Positions 17,101 through 24,084 of a stretch of DNA of 39,488 nucleotides are shown one piece after another (within the stretch, counting starts at the first letter, position 1; the number at the start of each line of letters is the position of its first letter). This stretch comes from Acidobacteriota bacterium (lineage in GTDB: Bacteria; Acidobacteriota; UBA6911; RPQK01; JADFOI01), in the NCBI GenBank assembly GCA_022562935.1, contig JADFOI010000018.1, positions 1 through 39,488 on the forward strand, written 5' to 3'. Both the position numbers and the translations under genes were made by a program. The notes beneath the pieces are model-generated. The model was not told where the DNA came from. It did not search any database and worked only from the letters and a program-made list of their open reading frames with translations.

Positions 17101-17388
17101 CATGGCAGAGTTGAGGAGGCCCTGCACCAGGCCGCAGAAGTGGAGCAGCAGGTATTTTCCGTCACCGCTGTGGCGGATGATCGTAAAGGGGAGTGCCTGG
17201 CGGTGATCCACATTCATGATGAGGAAACAATTCCGGAGATTCTCAAGAAATTGAGTGAAATGGGATTGCCCAATCTCTTTATTCCCCGCAAGGATAAATT
17301 TCTGAAAGTGGATGCATTACCCCTCTTGGGAAGTGGCAAGATCAACTTGAAGGAAGCCAAAAGGATTGCGACAGAGCATTTCGAGTGA
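14152..17388 (+). CDS. aas: Triple fusion: LplT-like lysophospholipid flippase, PlsC acyltransferase, acyl-ACP synthetase (Aas)
   Basis: This 1078-residue protein joins three steps of lysophospholipid repair. Residues 1 to about 350 form an MFS transporter like LplT, starting with the typical FFGAFNDNAWK. Residues about 360-560 form a PlsC-type acyltransferase with NHVSFVD (385-391) and FPEGQ (458-462). Residues about 590-1078 form an AMP-forming synthetase with the P-loop SSGSTGEPKG (728-737), GYGSTE (864-869), YVTGD (951-955) and a C-terminal GSGKIN lysine. In E. coli LplT and Aas are separate adjacent proteins. The fusion should import lyso-lipids and re-acylate them with ACP-activated fatty acids at the inner membrane. 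The stop codon overlaps the start of the ABC ATPase gene, so the two are translationally coupled. Confidence 0.9.
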   Translation: MTDDNRHPLKSLLVTQFFGAFNDNAWKLIVTFLAIRALQSRFVGSEAEFQAASQFQTTLAFCVLTLPLILFSLPAGLLADRVSKRSVIISMKFLEVVLTFLAIILGTAVGGPLLDRSGSQIWIVGLFLLATAVIGLIASFGIPEVPVARAEGGLVETLRSAWAAIRSERILGLAVAGSVVYWTIGSLLLQDILVYTKTVLDLSDTVSAFPLAVSGLGIGVGSVAAGKLSRSKVEYGLIPLGATLMAVACFLLALLSPQLTGLLILMALLGLGSGLLLVPLTALIQWLAPADRRGAVIALSNIFVFTGIFLASISATLLASRGFSPQAILYVASLAVVSGTIWAIWLLPDALLRLVLILATHSVYRLKIIGQEHVPAEGGVLLVPNHVSFVDALMLIASLDRPIRFLVDQTYFDRWLFKPFMKSLGAIPISSSGGPRVILRALRDAGQHLDEGEVVCIFPEGQITRTGTLLPFERGLERIAKNREAAIVPVYLDRLWGSIFSHESGRFLSKIPREFPYPVTVAFGEALDAGTTVPEIRQAVQELASTAWSHRKEERRPLHRSFVSKARRRPFALAFADASKPRVSRFKALVGAVTLARTLKPHWSQQTQVGILLPPTVACALVNLAASLSGRTSVNLNYTVGKSGMESAIRQAALKSIVTSRAFQEKLNLEMPEGIDLIWVEDLAAGIGFLTQLTSAIASYFLPQRMLEKLCGATRRGGPDDVATVIFSSGSTGEPKGIMLTHANIDSNVEGIAQVLRATSQDRVLGILPLFHSFGYMCFWFAAQKGLAMPMQPNPLDAPAVGDFIHRYRVTILLATPTFLQLYMRGCTPAQLGSLRLVLTGAEKLSERLALAFEEQFGIRPLEGYGSTECSPAIAVSVPDFRAPGFFQPGSRRGFVGQPLPGVAVRIVDPDTFEPLPADSQGMLIVRGPNVMKGYLGRDDLSRSVLREGWYVTGDIALVNEDGFLKITDRLSRFSKIGGEMVPHGRVEEALHQAAEVEQQVFSVTAVADDRKGECLAVIHIHDEETIPEILKKLSEMGLPNLFIPRKDKFLKVDALPLLGSGKINLKEAKRIATEHFE

Positions 17389-18152
17389 GAACAAGCGAAG
17401 TGGAGAAGCCTGAAATCGCGATTCAGTTTCATCAGGTTTCCTATCGACTGGCAGAAGCTGAGATCCTTTCCCATCTGGCTTTTGAGATCCGCCAGGGTGA
17501 GACCGTGGTGCTGGTTGGGCGAAGCGGCAGCGGGAAGACCACGACCTTGAAGCTGGTCAACCGGTTGCTTGAACCCACCCATGGAGAAGTCCTTGTCCAA
17601 GACCGCGCGACCACTTCCTGGGATCCCATTGAGCTGCGCCGGCGCATCGGATATGTGATCCAGGAAGTGGGTTTGTTTCCGCATTTTACGGTGGAGCGAA
17701 ATGTGGCCCTGGTCCCTTCTCTGGAGGGGTGGGAGCCGGAGAGGGTCCGCCGGCGGGTCAGGGAATTGCTCACCCTGGTGGGTCTGGATGGGGACAAGTA
17801 TGCCCATCGTTATCCCTCGCAGTTATCGGGAGGGCAAAGACAGAGGGTGGGGGTGGCGCGGGCTCTGGCTGTCGATCCTCCGATTCTCCTCATGGATGAG
17901 CCCTTTGGTGCGCTTGATCCGCTGACTCGAAGTGAAATCCAGGAGGAGTTCAAGGAACTGCAGGGGAACCTCAAGAAAACCATCCTTTTTGTGACCCACG
18001 ACCTGCAGGAAGCCCTCTACTTGGGAGACCGGATCGGGTTGATGAAGGACGGACGACTCACCGTCATAGGGACTCCCGATGAGCTGCTGTCTTCCGCTGA
18101 TCCCGAGGTTAAGGCATTCCTCAAGCCGTTGCAGCGCGGTAAGCGCGCGTAG
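17385..18152 (+). CDS. Osmoprotectant-type ABC importer, ATP-binding subunit (OpuCA/OsmV-like)
   Basis: The GTG start at 17385 overlaps the preceding TGA (GTGA). The 255-residue ATPase is complete: Walker A GRSGSGKT (45-52), Q-loop Gln93, signature LSGGQ (147-151) and Walker B ILLMDEP (167-173), with the switch His in FVTHD. The short post-ATPase tail has no CBS pair of the kind found in longer OpuA/OpuCA proteins, so gating by ionic strength through CBS domains is not expected. With the next two genes it forms a glycine betaine/carnitine/choline type importer. Its stop codon lies in the loop of a 33-nt hairpin. Confidence 0.88.
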   Translation: MRTSEVEKPEIAIQFHQVSYRLAEAEILSHLAFEIRQGETVVLVGRSGSGKTTTLKLVNRLLEPTHGEVLVQDRATTSWDPIELRRRIGYVIQEVGLFPHFTVERNVALVPSLEGWEPERVRRRVRELLTLVGLDGDKYAHRYPSQLSGGQRQRVGVARALAVDPPILLMDEPFGALDPLTRSEIQEEFKELQGNLKKTILFVTHDLQEALYLGDRIGLMKDGRLTVIGTPDELLSSADPEVKAFLKPLQRGKRA

Positions 18153-18166
18153 CGCGCTTACCGCGC
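18134..18166 (+). repeat. Perfect 15-bp hairpin spanning the stop codon of the ATPase gene
   Basis: The arms 18134-18148 and 18152-18166 are exact reverse complements around a 3-base GTA loop, and the TAG stop is 18150-18152. No T-tract follows, so it is not a standard terminator. It may stabilise or attenuate the operon mRNA between ATPase and permease. Confidence 0.8.
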
Positions 18167-18167
18167 G

Positions 18168-18191
18168 TTCCAGGTTCAGGTTTTGAATTTT
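18168..18191 (+). repeat. AT-rich dispersed repeat, short copy 1
   Basis: The sequence TTCCAGGTTCAGG followed by TTTTGAATTTT matches the left end of the longer copies at 26072-26137 and 36157-36235. It sits between ATPase and permease genes, directly after the GC-rich hairpin. Confidence 0.55.
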
Positions 18192-18210
18192 ACTTGATTA
18201 GGTGAAGATG

Positions 18211-18858
18211 ATGAATCTTTGGCAATTTTTTATCAGCAATTTCGATGAGGTACTCACCTTAACCGGACAGCATCTGTGGATGGTCCTGGTGTCGATCACG
18301 GTGGCCGTGGTGATCGGCGTTCCGGCCGGCGTGTTGATCACCCGAAAGCCCGCTTTGGAAAAGGTCGTTCTCGGCTTTGCCAATGTGGTCCAAACCATCC
18401 CCAGTCTGGCCTTGTTTGGTTTTCTCATCCCCATCCCGGTGGTGGGAGGGATTGGGGCCAGCACTGCCATCGTGGCACTGATCCTGTACGCTTTGCTGCC
18501 GATTATCCGCGGCACCTACGCGGGGATTCAGGGGGTCGATCCCTCGGTCAAAGAGGCGGGTCGGGGCATGGGGATGACTGACCTCCAACTCTTGTGGCAA
18601 GTGGAAATCCCGCTGGCACTGGGAGTGATTGTGGCAGGGATTCGGGTCGCCGCCATCACCTCGGTGGGAATCGCCACCATTGCAGCAGCTATTGGAGCCG
18701 GAGGATTGGGGATGTATATTTTCCGGGGGGTAGCCGGTGTGAACACCACCCTGATTCTGGCAGGCTCCATACCAGCCGCCCTGCTGGCGCTGTTGACCGA
18801 TTTTGGCTTGGGACGTATGGAAAAACTGCTGAAAAATCCTCAGAGGCGCTCCGCATGA
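18211..18858 (+). CDS. Osmoprotectant-type ABC importer, permease subunit (OpuCB/OsmW-like)
   Basis: This is a permease of about 215 residues with five to six hydrophobic helices. It has the early VPAGVLITRKP and QTIPSLALFGFLIPI segments seen in OpuC/Osm permeases. The cytoplasmic coupling loop is around GIQGVDPSVKEAGRGMGMT (an EAA-type loop with the terminal glycine). The third in-frame start (ATG 18211) is chosen because AGGTGA stands 5 bases before it; GTG 18202 and ATG 18208 are alternatives. The end overlaps the next start by ATGA at 18855-18858, indicating coupled translation with the binding protein. Confidence 0.87.
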   Translation: MNLWQFFISNFDEVLTLTGQHLWMVLVSITVAVVIGVPAGVLITRKPALEKVVLGFANVVQTIPSLALFGFLIPIPVVGGIGASTAIVALILYALLPIIRGTYAGIQGVDPSVKEAGRGMGMTDLQLLWQVEIPLALGVIVAGIRVAAITSVGIATIAAAIGAGGLGMYIFRGVAGVNTTLILAGSIPAALLALLTDFGLGRMEKLLKNPQRRSA

Positions 18859-19727
18859 AACAGACTCTTTGGCTTTGGATGACACTGCTCTTGGGCCTGC
18901 TCGCTTCAATGAGCGGATGCGGTTCTGCGGAGACGATTGTGATCGGATCCAAGAATTTTACCGAGCAGGTTATTCTGGGAGAGCTTCTGGCCCAGCAGAT
19001 TGAAAATCAGACCGAGCTGAAGGTGGTCCGCAAGTTGAATTTAGGGGGCACTTTTATTTGTGATCAGGCCTTGCGAGCCGGGGAACTTGACGGTTATGTG
19101 GAGTACACGGGGACGGCCTACACGGCGATCCTGAAGAATGACCCGATCCGTGACCCCCAGGAAGTGTACCGGAGGGTCAAGGAAAGTTATGGGAAAGACG
19201 GTATGGAATGGCTGCAACCGCTGGGATTCAACAATACCTTTGCCATTCTCATTCGAAGCGAAGCTGCGAAGAGGCTCGGGGTCCGAACCATTAGCGACAT
19301 TGCTCCCTATACGCCCAATTGGCTGGCGGCCTTCGGCTATGAGTTCATCGAACGAGCGGATGGTTTTGCAGGCTTATCCGAGACCTACGATCTGAAGTTT
19401 GCCGAGCCGCCCAGGGTCATGGAGTTGGGATTGACTTATCGAGCCCTGGACGATCAGAGAGTGGATCTGATCGCCGGAGATTCCACCAATGGTCTCATTG
19501 CCGTCTTGGATCTCTTTGTATTGGAAGATGACAAACAATACTTTCCACCCTACGACGGGGTTGCGGTTTTTAGGACCGAAACATTACAACGATATCCTCA
19601 GCTGCGTGAGGTCTTAAACCGGCTGGCTGGCACCATCGACGAGGACCAGATGCGGAGGATGAACTATCAGGTGGATGGGGAGGGGAAGTTGGTGAAGGAA
19701 GTGGTGGAGGAATTCCTGAGCCGCTGA
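18855..19727 (+). CDS. Osmoprotectant-type ABC importer, substrate-binding lipoprotein (OpuCC/OsmX-like)
   Basis: The 290-residue product has a lipoprotein signal ending SMSGC (Cys22). It then has the family start IVIGSKNFTEQ (29-38), followed by GELLAQQIE. The YVEYTGTAYTAIL segment and the late DLIAGDSTNGLI segment also match glycine-betaine/choline binding proteins of the OsmX/OpuCC group. In Gram-negative cells it would be anchored in the periplasm beside the permease. The start overlaps the permease stop (ATGA). The exact ligand among betaine, carnitine or choline is not determinable here. Confidence 0.88.
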   Translation: MKQTLWLWMTLLLGLLASMSGCGSAETIVIGSKNFTEQVILGELLAQQIENQTELKVVRKLNLGGTFICDQALRAGELDGYVEYTGTAYTAILKNDPIRDPQEVYRRVKESYGKDGMEWLQPLGFNNTFAILIRSEAAKRLGVRTISDIAPYTPNWLAAFGYEFIERADGFAGLSETYDLKFAEPPRVMELGLTYRALDDQRVDLIAGDSTNGLIAVLDLFVLEDDKQYFPPYDGVAVFRTETLQRYPQLREVLNRLAGTIDEDQMRRMNYQVDGEGKLVKEVVEEFLSR

Positions 19728-19742
19728 CCGCCGGCCGGAGGC

Positions 19743-19803
19743 CGGAAATTCAAAATTCCAAATTCAAAATCCCAAACAAATCCAAAATTCAAAACCTGAC
19801 CTG
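19743..19803 (-). repeat. AT-rich dispersed repeat, copy 2
   Basis: On the minus strand it reads CCAGGTCAGG, TTTTGAATTTT, GGATTTGTTTGGG, then alternating GAATTT blocks ending AATTTCC. The order is the same as in copies 3 and 4. It fills the gap between the ABC operon and ispH. Confidence 0.6.
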
Positions 19804-19869
19804 GGACTTGGAAGGAGCACGGAGGGCGCACATGCGCGCTTGGCGTGCGCGTGGTAAAATAGGGTTAAC

Positions 19870-20811
19870 ATGGTCAAGAAGATTCTTCTCGTCAGCCCTC
19901 GGGGTTTTTGTGCCGGTGTGGTGCGAGCTGTCGATGTGGTCAGGATCGCCTTGGATACTTTCACCGACCCGCTCTACGTTCGTAGGGAGATCATCCACAA
20001 CCCTCATGTAGTCAGGGAACTCGGTGAGAAAGGGGCCATTTTTGTGGACAGTGTCGAGGATGTCCCGGAGGGGGGCAGAGTCATTTTCAGTGCTCACGGT
20101 GTTTCACCGGAGGTTCGGGAAAAAGCCCAAGCCAGATCGTTGGAAGTGATCGACGCCACCTGTCCACTGGTCACCAAGGTGCATGTGGAAGCGGTACGCT
20201 ATGCCAAGCAGGACTACACCATTATTCTGATTGGCCACGATGGCCATGACGAGGTGATTGGAACCATGGGTGAGGCTCCAAAGCAGATACGATTGGTAGA
20301 AACGATTGAAGACATAGAGGATCTGGAGGTGGAAGATCCGGAAAGGGTTGCCTATATCACCCAAACCACGCTGAGTCTGCAGGACACACGAGAGATGGTT
20401 GAGGCCCTGCGCAAAAAGTTTCCCAGCGTTAAGGGTCCTCCTTCAGATGACATCTGTTACGCGACCGAGAATCGGCAGGTGGCGGTGAGAGATCTGGCCG
20501 AGTCGTCTGATCTGATCCTGGTTGTGGGAGCTGCCCACAGTAGCAATTCCGTGCGAATGGTGGAAGAGGCCCGAAGGGCAGGAGGCTCTGCCTACCTGGT
20601 GGAGGACTTGGGTGCCATTCAGGATGAATGGCTCGAGGGTGTCGAAACTCTTGGATTGACCTCCGGCGCTTCAGCTCCGGAAAGCCTGGTCCAGGAGATC
20701 GTGACCTTTTTTCAAGACCAGGGTGCCACGCTGGAAGAGCTGGTCGTTCGAGAAGAGGACGTTCAGTTTGCGTTGCCGTCTAACCTGCAAGCCCGGGTTT
20801 CCCACACCTGA
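19870..20811 (+). CDS. ispH: 4-hydroxy-3-methylbut-2-enyl diphosphate reductase
   Basis: This 313-residue enzyme makes the last step of the MEP isoprenoid pathway, reducing HMBPP to IPP and DMAPP with a [4Fe-4S] cluster. The three cluster cysteines are in place: PRGFCAGV (Cys14), DATCPLVTKVH (Cys98) and CYATENRQ (Cys196). FSAHGVSP (73-80) and TSGASAPE near 264-271 bind the diphosphate. No good Shine-Dalgarno precedes the ATG, and a TAAAAT -10-like hexamer is 11 bases upstream of it. The small cupin gene follows after 25 bp. Confidence 0.96.
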   Translation: MVKKILLVSPRGFCAGVVRAVDVVRIALDTFTDPLYVRREIIHNPHVVRELGEKGAIFVDSVEDVPEGGRVIFSAHGVSPEVREKAQARSLEVIDATCPLVTKVHVEAVRYAKQDYTIILIGHDGHDEVIGTMGEAPKQIRLVETIEDIEDLEVEDPERVAYITQTTLSLQDTREMVEALRKKFPSVKGPPSDDICYATENRQVAVRDLAESSDLILVVGAAHSSNSVRMVEEARRAGGSAYLVEDLGAIQDEWLEGVETLGLTSGASAPESLVQEIVTFFQDQGATLEELVVREEDVQFALPSNLQARVSHT

Positions 20812-20836
20812 ACCCACATCAAAGCGGTTGTGACCC

Positions 20837-21157
20837 ATGATTGAACCTTGGGATGAATCGAAGTGGGGACCCCTGACTGAGGAAAACATGCGCCGTAAGC
20901 TCATGGCCCAAGGGTACTCGGTCGCTCGATACGTGTACCCCAAGGGGACTGTGTTTTCTGATCATGTTCATTCCGTGGATAAAAAGGATGCCGTTCTGGA
21001 AGGGGAGTTTCTGATCACGCTGGAGGGAGAGGAGTTTTTGCTGAGAGTGGGCGATTCGATCGAGGTTCCCCGCGATGCGGTTCACAGCGCTCAAGTGGTG
21101 GGAGAAGAGAGTGTTGTCAGCCTGGATGCTGTAAAAGAAGTCCCGGTTCCTGAGTAG
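20837..21157 (+). CDS. Small single-domain cupin protein
   Basis: This 106-residue protein consists of one beta-barrel cupin domain. HVH in FSDHVHSVDKK supplies two of the usual metal ligands, and PRDAVHSA supplies the third His of motif 2. The Glu normally found four residues after the HxH appears to be Lys. It is too small and plain to assign an enzyme activity. It may be a metal-binding or sensing protein. Its close spacing suggests co-transcription with ispH. Confidence 0.75.
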   Translation: MIEPWDESKWGPLTEENMRRKLMAQGYSVARYVYPKGTVFSDHVHSVDKKDAVLEGEFLITLEGEEFLLRVGDSIEVPRDAVHSAQVVGEESVVSLDAVKEVPVPE

Positions 21158-21221
21158 CCTGCAGGGGCACTATCCGGGCTTCATGGTCATTTAAAGCGAC
21201 TTCCTATACAATTCCTTCAGT

Positions 21222-22931
21222 GTGAAAAAACCACCCCTTTATTCCATTTATCCGATCAAGGATCTGCGGGATCTCTTGATTCAGGTGACCGATCGATTTG
21301 GCGATCGGGTTGCTCTTCGCAGTAAGAAAAACGGGGTGTACCAGTCCCTCACTTACAGTCAACTCTGTGAGCGTGTCACGGAGCTTGCCACGGCTTTCTC
21401 AGAATTGGGTCTGAAAAAGAGAGACGGCGTGGCCATTCTTTCGGAAAATCGAACCGAATGGGCCGTGACCTACCTGGCAGCGGTTACGTCAGGCTTGGTC
21501 GCGGTGCCCATTGACAAGGACCTCACGGATCGAGAGATCTGCCACATCCTCAACTTTTCCAAACCCCGGGTTTTGATCTGTTCCAAGGAATATGTGGATC
21601 GACTGCAGGAATATCGAAAGACCCTGCCCTCCCTGGAGCGGTTGATTTCCATGGAGGAGGAAACGAAGGAGGCCGATTTATCTTTTTCGGATGCACTCAA
21701 AACAGGCCGTGAAGCCCTCTTAGCCGGGAGCCAGTCTTTTCAAGAGGTCGAACTCAGTGGAGAGGATCTGGCCATCATTCTCTTTACTTCCGGCACCACG
21801 GGAAGTTCCAAGGCAGTCATGCTCACCCACGGGAATATCGCGGCCAACGTCATGGCCACCTCTCAGCATATTTCGATTGGAGGCGGAGTACTGCTCTCGG
21901 TTTTACCTCTGCATCACACCTATGAATGCATGGGTGGCTTCCTGCTGGCACTTTATCAAGGCTGTACGGTCTGTCATGCTGAGAGTCTCCGCCGTATTCC
22001 CGAGAATTTGCAGGAAACCGGGGCCACCGTGATGTTGGGTGTGCCCCTTCTTTTTGAAAAACTGTACCGGCGTATTGAAAGCGGAATCAAGGAGAAGGGA
22101 GAGGGTAAGTTTCGGTTGGCCAAAGGGATTGCTGCGATTTCCCAGCGACTCTTTCGATGGAACATTCGCCGACGGCTTTTCAAGCCCATCCATGACAAAT
22201 TCGGTGGGCAACTGAGGTTATTCATCTCAGGCGGGGCTGCCGTGAATCCTCGAGTGGCCAAAGGCTTGCGCGAACTTGGGTTTGATTTCATCCAAGGGTA
22301 CGGGATGAGTGAGGCCTCTCCCATTATCGCGGTCAACCGCGTGAATTGTTTCAAGGATGCTTCTGTGGGATTGCCTCTTCCCGGGTTGGAGGTGAAGATT
22401 GTTGACCAGGAGATTCTGGTGCGTGGGCCTTCGGTGATGACCGGATATTACCTCAATGAAGCGGCTACCCGAGAGAGCTTGAAGGAAGGATGGTTGCATA
22501 CGGGGGACTTCGGATACTTCGATGAGGATGGTTTTCTTTATATCAATGGTCGCAAGAAATCGGTGATCGTGACTCCCAACGGAAAAAATGTCTATCCCGA
22601 GGAAGTGGAGGCTCTTCTCAATGAGAGCCCTTATATTTTAGAGTCTCTGGTGTGGGGGGGTCCCGAAAAGGATCCCTCTCAAGTCGAGGTGCAGGCCATC
22701 GTCGTTCCCCGCACGGAGACCTTTGATGAGGAGTTGGGTCCCAGTAACTATGACCAGGCGAAAGTGCACGAGGTGATCGGTAAAGAGGTCAAGAAGCAGT
22801 GCAAAGATTTGGCTCGCTATAAGCGTGTGAAAAAATTCCGCCTCCGCTCTGAAGAATTCAATAAGACCACCACCCGTAAAATCAAACGCTATCTGTACAC
22901 GGCAAAGTCTCATGCGGCCGATAATACCTAA
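21222..22931 (+). CDS. Long-chain acyl-CoA synthetase (AMP-forming, FadD-like)
   Basis: This 569-residue ANL enzyme has the P-loop TSGTTGSSK (189-197), an aromatic-Gly-Tyr-Gly stretch IQGYGMSEASP near 362, the ribose-binding TGDFGYFDEDG and hinge NGRKKSVI, and NGKNVYPEEVE ahead of the C-terminal lid with a late KTTTRKIKR lysine. It activates fatty acids to acyl-CoA through acyl-adenylate. The start is a GTG without a clear ribosome site. The next in-frame Met would remove conserved N-terminal residues, so GTG is kept. No other beta-oxidation gene is nearby. Confidence 0.9.
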   Translation: MKKPPLYSIYPIKDLRDLLIQVTDRFGDRVALRSKKNGVYQSLTYSQLCERVTELATAFSELGLKKRDGVAILSENRTEWAVTYLAAVTSGLVAVPIDKDLTDREICHILNFSKPRVLICSKEYVDRLQEYRKTLPSLERLISMEEETKEADLSFSDALKTGREALLAGSQSFQEVELSGEDLAIILFTSGTTGSSKAVMLTHGNIAANVMATSQHISIGGGVLLSVLPLHHTYECMGGFLLALYQGCTVCHAESLRRIPENLQETGATVMLGVPLLFEKLYRRIESGIKEKGEGKFRLAKGIAAISQRLFRWNIRRRLFKPIHDKFGGQLRLFISGGAAVNPRVAKGLRELGFDFIQGYGMSEASPIIAVNRVNCFKDASVGLPLPGLEVKIVDQEILVRGPSVMTGYYLNEAATRESLKEGWLHTGDFGYFDEDGFLYINGRKKSVIVTPNGKNVYPEEVEALLNESPYILESLVWGGPEKDPSQVEVQAIVVPRTETFDEELGPSNYDQAKVHEVIGKEVKKQCKDLARYKRVKKFRLRSEEFNKTTTRKIKRYLYTAKSHAADNT

Positions 22932-22951
22932 ATTCTCTGTAGTATCGCTTA

Positions 22952-22980
22952 TTGACTTCTCTCATTATTCATCCTATGCT
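22952..22980 (+). promoter_or_regulatory. Sigma-70-type promoter of the MerR-type regulator gene
   Basis: TTGACT (22952-22957), a 17-bp spacer and TATGCT (22975-22980) stand about 57 bp before the ATG at 23038. Confidence 0.55.
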
Positions 22981-23037
22981 CGGCATCCCGCGGAAGGACG
23001 AATGAGCAACTATTGCTTCATCGATTTCTAACGAAGC

Positions 23038-23907
23038 ATGACCATCAAGCGAACATTTTCGACTCGTGAAGTCGCTCAAATGTGGAATGTCAGCGAGTCG
23101 ACTATCAAGCGCTGGGCCGACTCCGGCGATCTCTGTTGCCTTCGAACTCCCGGAGGCCACCGAAGATTCCATCTCGAAGACATTTCCGGATTTCAGAAGA
23201 CACGGGGTTTTGAAGCCACTGGTTTTCTGACCACTGAGAAGTGGGAAGAGCCGGAAATTGAGGAATCCCTCAACCGCAAGAGATTCGATAAGGTTCACCA
23301 GTTGATGTTTTACCTTGCCAGCCAAAACCAGGGCAAGAGAGTCAAGGACCTCCTGGAGCGCCTTTACATGCGAGGGATCGGGATCGTTGATCTTTATGAC
23401 GACGTGCTGCTTCCCGTCATCGAGAACAGCGAACAGGCATTGGAAAACGGTGAGCTGACCCTGGCCCATGGAAGGCTGATCAAGAATAATCTGGATGAAG
23501 CCATGGCTCTTCTCTTTCCTCAACTGATTCGTCGCAGGCAGAGTGGAAAGACAGGGTTGTGCGCGGCACCGGATCATTCCTCCAGGATTCCGGTGAACGC
23601 CATTTCACGGATTCTGGAGACGGAAGGCTGGGATTGCCTGAACCTGGGCGGGAACGTTCCTTTTGACGCCATGGCGGAAATGGTGGAGCATGAGCCGGTC
23701 AATCTCGTCTGTGTGATCGCCTCAGACCAGGAACACCTCGTGCACGAGAAGTTTGAGTCGTTGTCGAAGGTGGCCAGTGAGTATCGAATTCCCATCGTCC
23801 TGGCCGGTCCGGGCTTCGCCGATCCCGAGATTCTCCAGCAGTTCCCCCACGACGAATACTTTTCCGATTTCCGCTCCTTTCAAAGCTACATCCTTCGTTT
23901 GAGTTAA
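23038..23907 (+). CDS. MerR-type regulator with a B12-binding-like C-terminal half
   Basis: In this 289-residue protein, residues 5-55 form a MerR/excisionase winged helix (TREVAQMWNVSESTIKRW, then TPGGHRRF). Residues about 85-165 look like the helical cap of cobalamin-binding modules. Residues 170-289 are an alpha/beta domain with the B12-domain layout, including ILETEGWDCLNLGGNVP. CarH-type photoreceptor repressors have this build. However, the lower-ligand motif (ExHxxG type) reads DHSSRIP here (179-185), with Ser at the ligand position, and the EH of the cap motif reads AH. Cobalamin binding is thus doubtful, and the domain may sense something else. Targets are unknown; fadD-like and proline genes are neighbours. 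Confidence 0.78.
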   Translation: MTIKRTFSTREVAQMWNVSESTIKRWADSGDLCCLRTPGGHRRFHLEDISGFQKTRGFEATGFLTTEKWEEPEIEESLNRKRFDKVHQLMFYLASQNQGKRVKDLLERLYMRGIGIVDLYDDVLLPVIENSEQALENGELTLAHGRLIKNNLDEAMALLFPQLIRRRQSGKTGLCAAPDHSSRIPVNAISRILETEGWDCLNLGGNVPFDAMAEMVEHEPVNLVCVIASDQEHLVHEKFESLSKVASEYRIPIVLAGPGFADPEILQQFPHDEYFSDFRSFQSYILRLS

Positions 23908-23964
23908 GCCGGGACCATTCATAACCCGTAGGGCTCAGCCGGTGGCTGACCCAGGTTTCTTTCG

Positions 23965-24039
23965 TAGGGGCGCACGGCCGTGCGCCCTATAAGCCTTTGA
24001 TCAGGCTGGGTTTGTGGGCGCACAGCCGTGCGCCCCTAC
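23965..24039 (+). repeat. REP-like palindrome doublet
   Basis: A perfect 20-bp palindrome (23968-23987, centre CGGCCG) and a second hairpin with 8-bp arms (24016-24035) share the sequence GGGCGCAC / GTGCGCCC and are flanked by TAG and CTA. The doublet lies between convergent genes and belongs to a different family from those of the two transposases. Confidence 0.75.
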
Positions 24040-24084
24040 ATGCCTCAATCAAGATCAAGTGGAGTTTTGAGACAGTCTCTCCCG

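Noticed and set aside
15784-17217. A 477-codon open frame on the minus strand inside the Aas fusion gene
   Set aside because: It is antisense to a well-conserved synthetase domain, has no recognisable motifs and has the Gly/His/Gln-rich composition typical of a shadow frame in GC-rich DNA.
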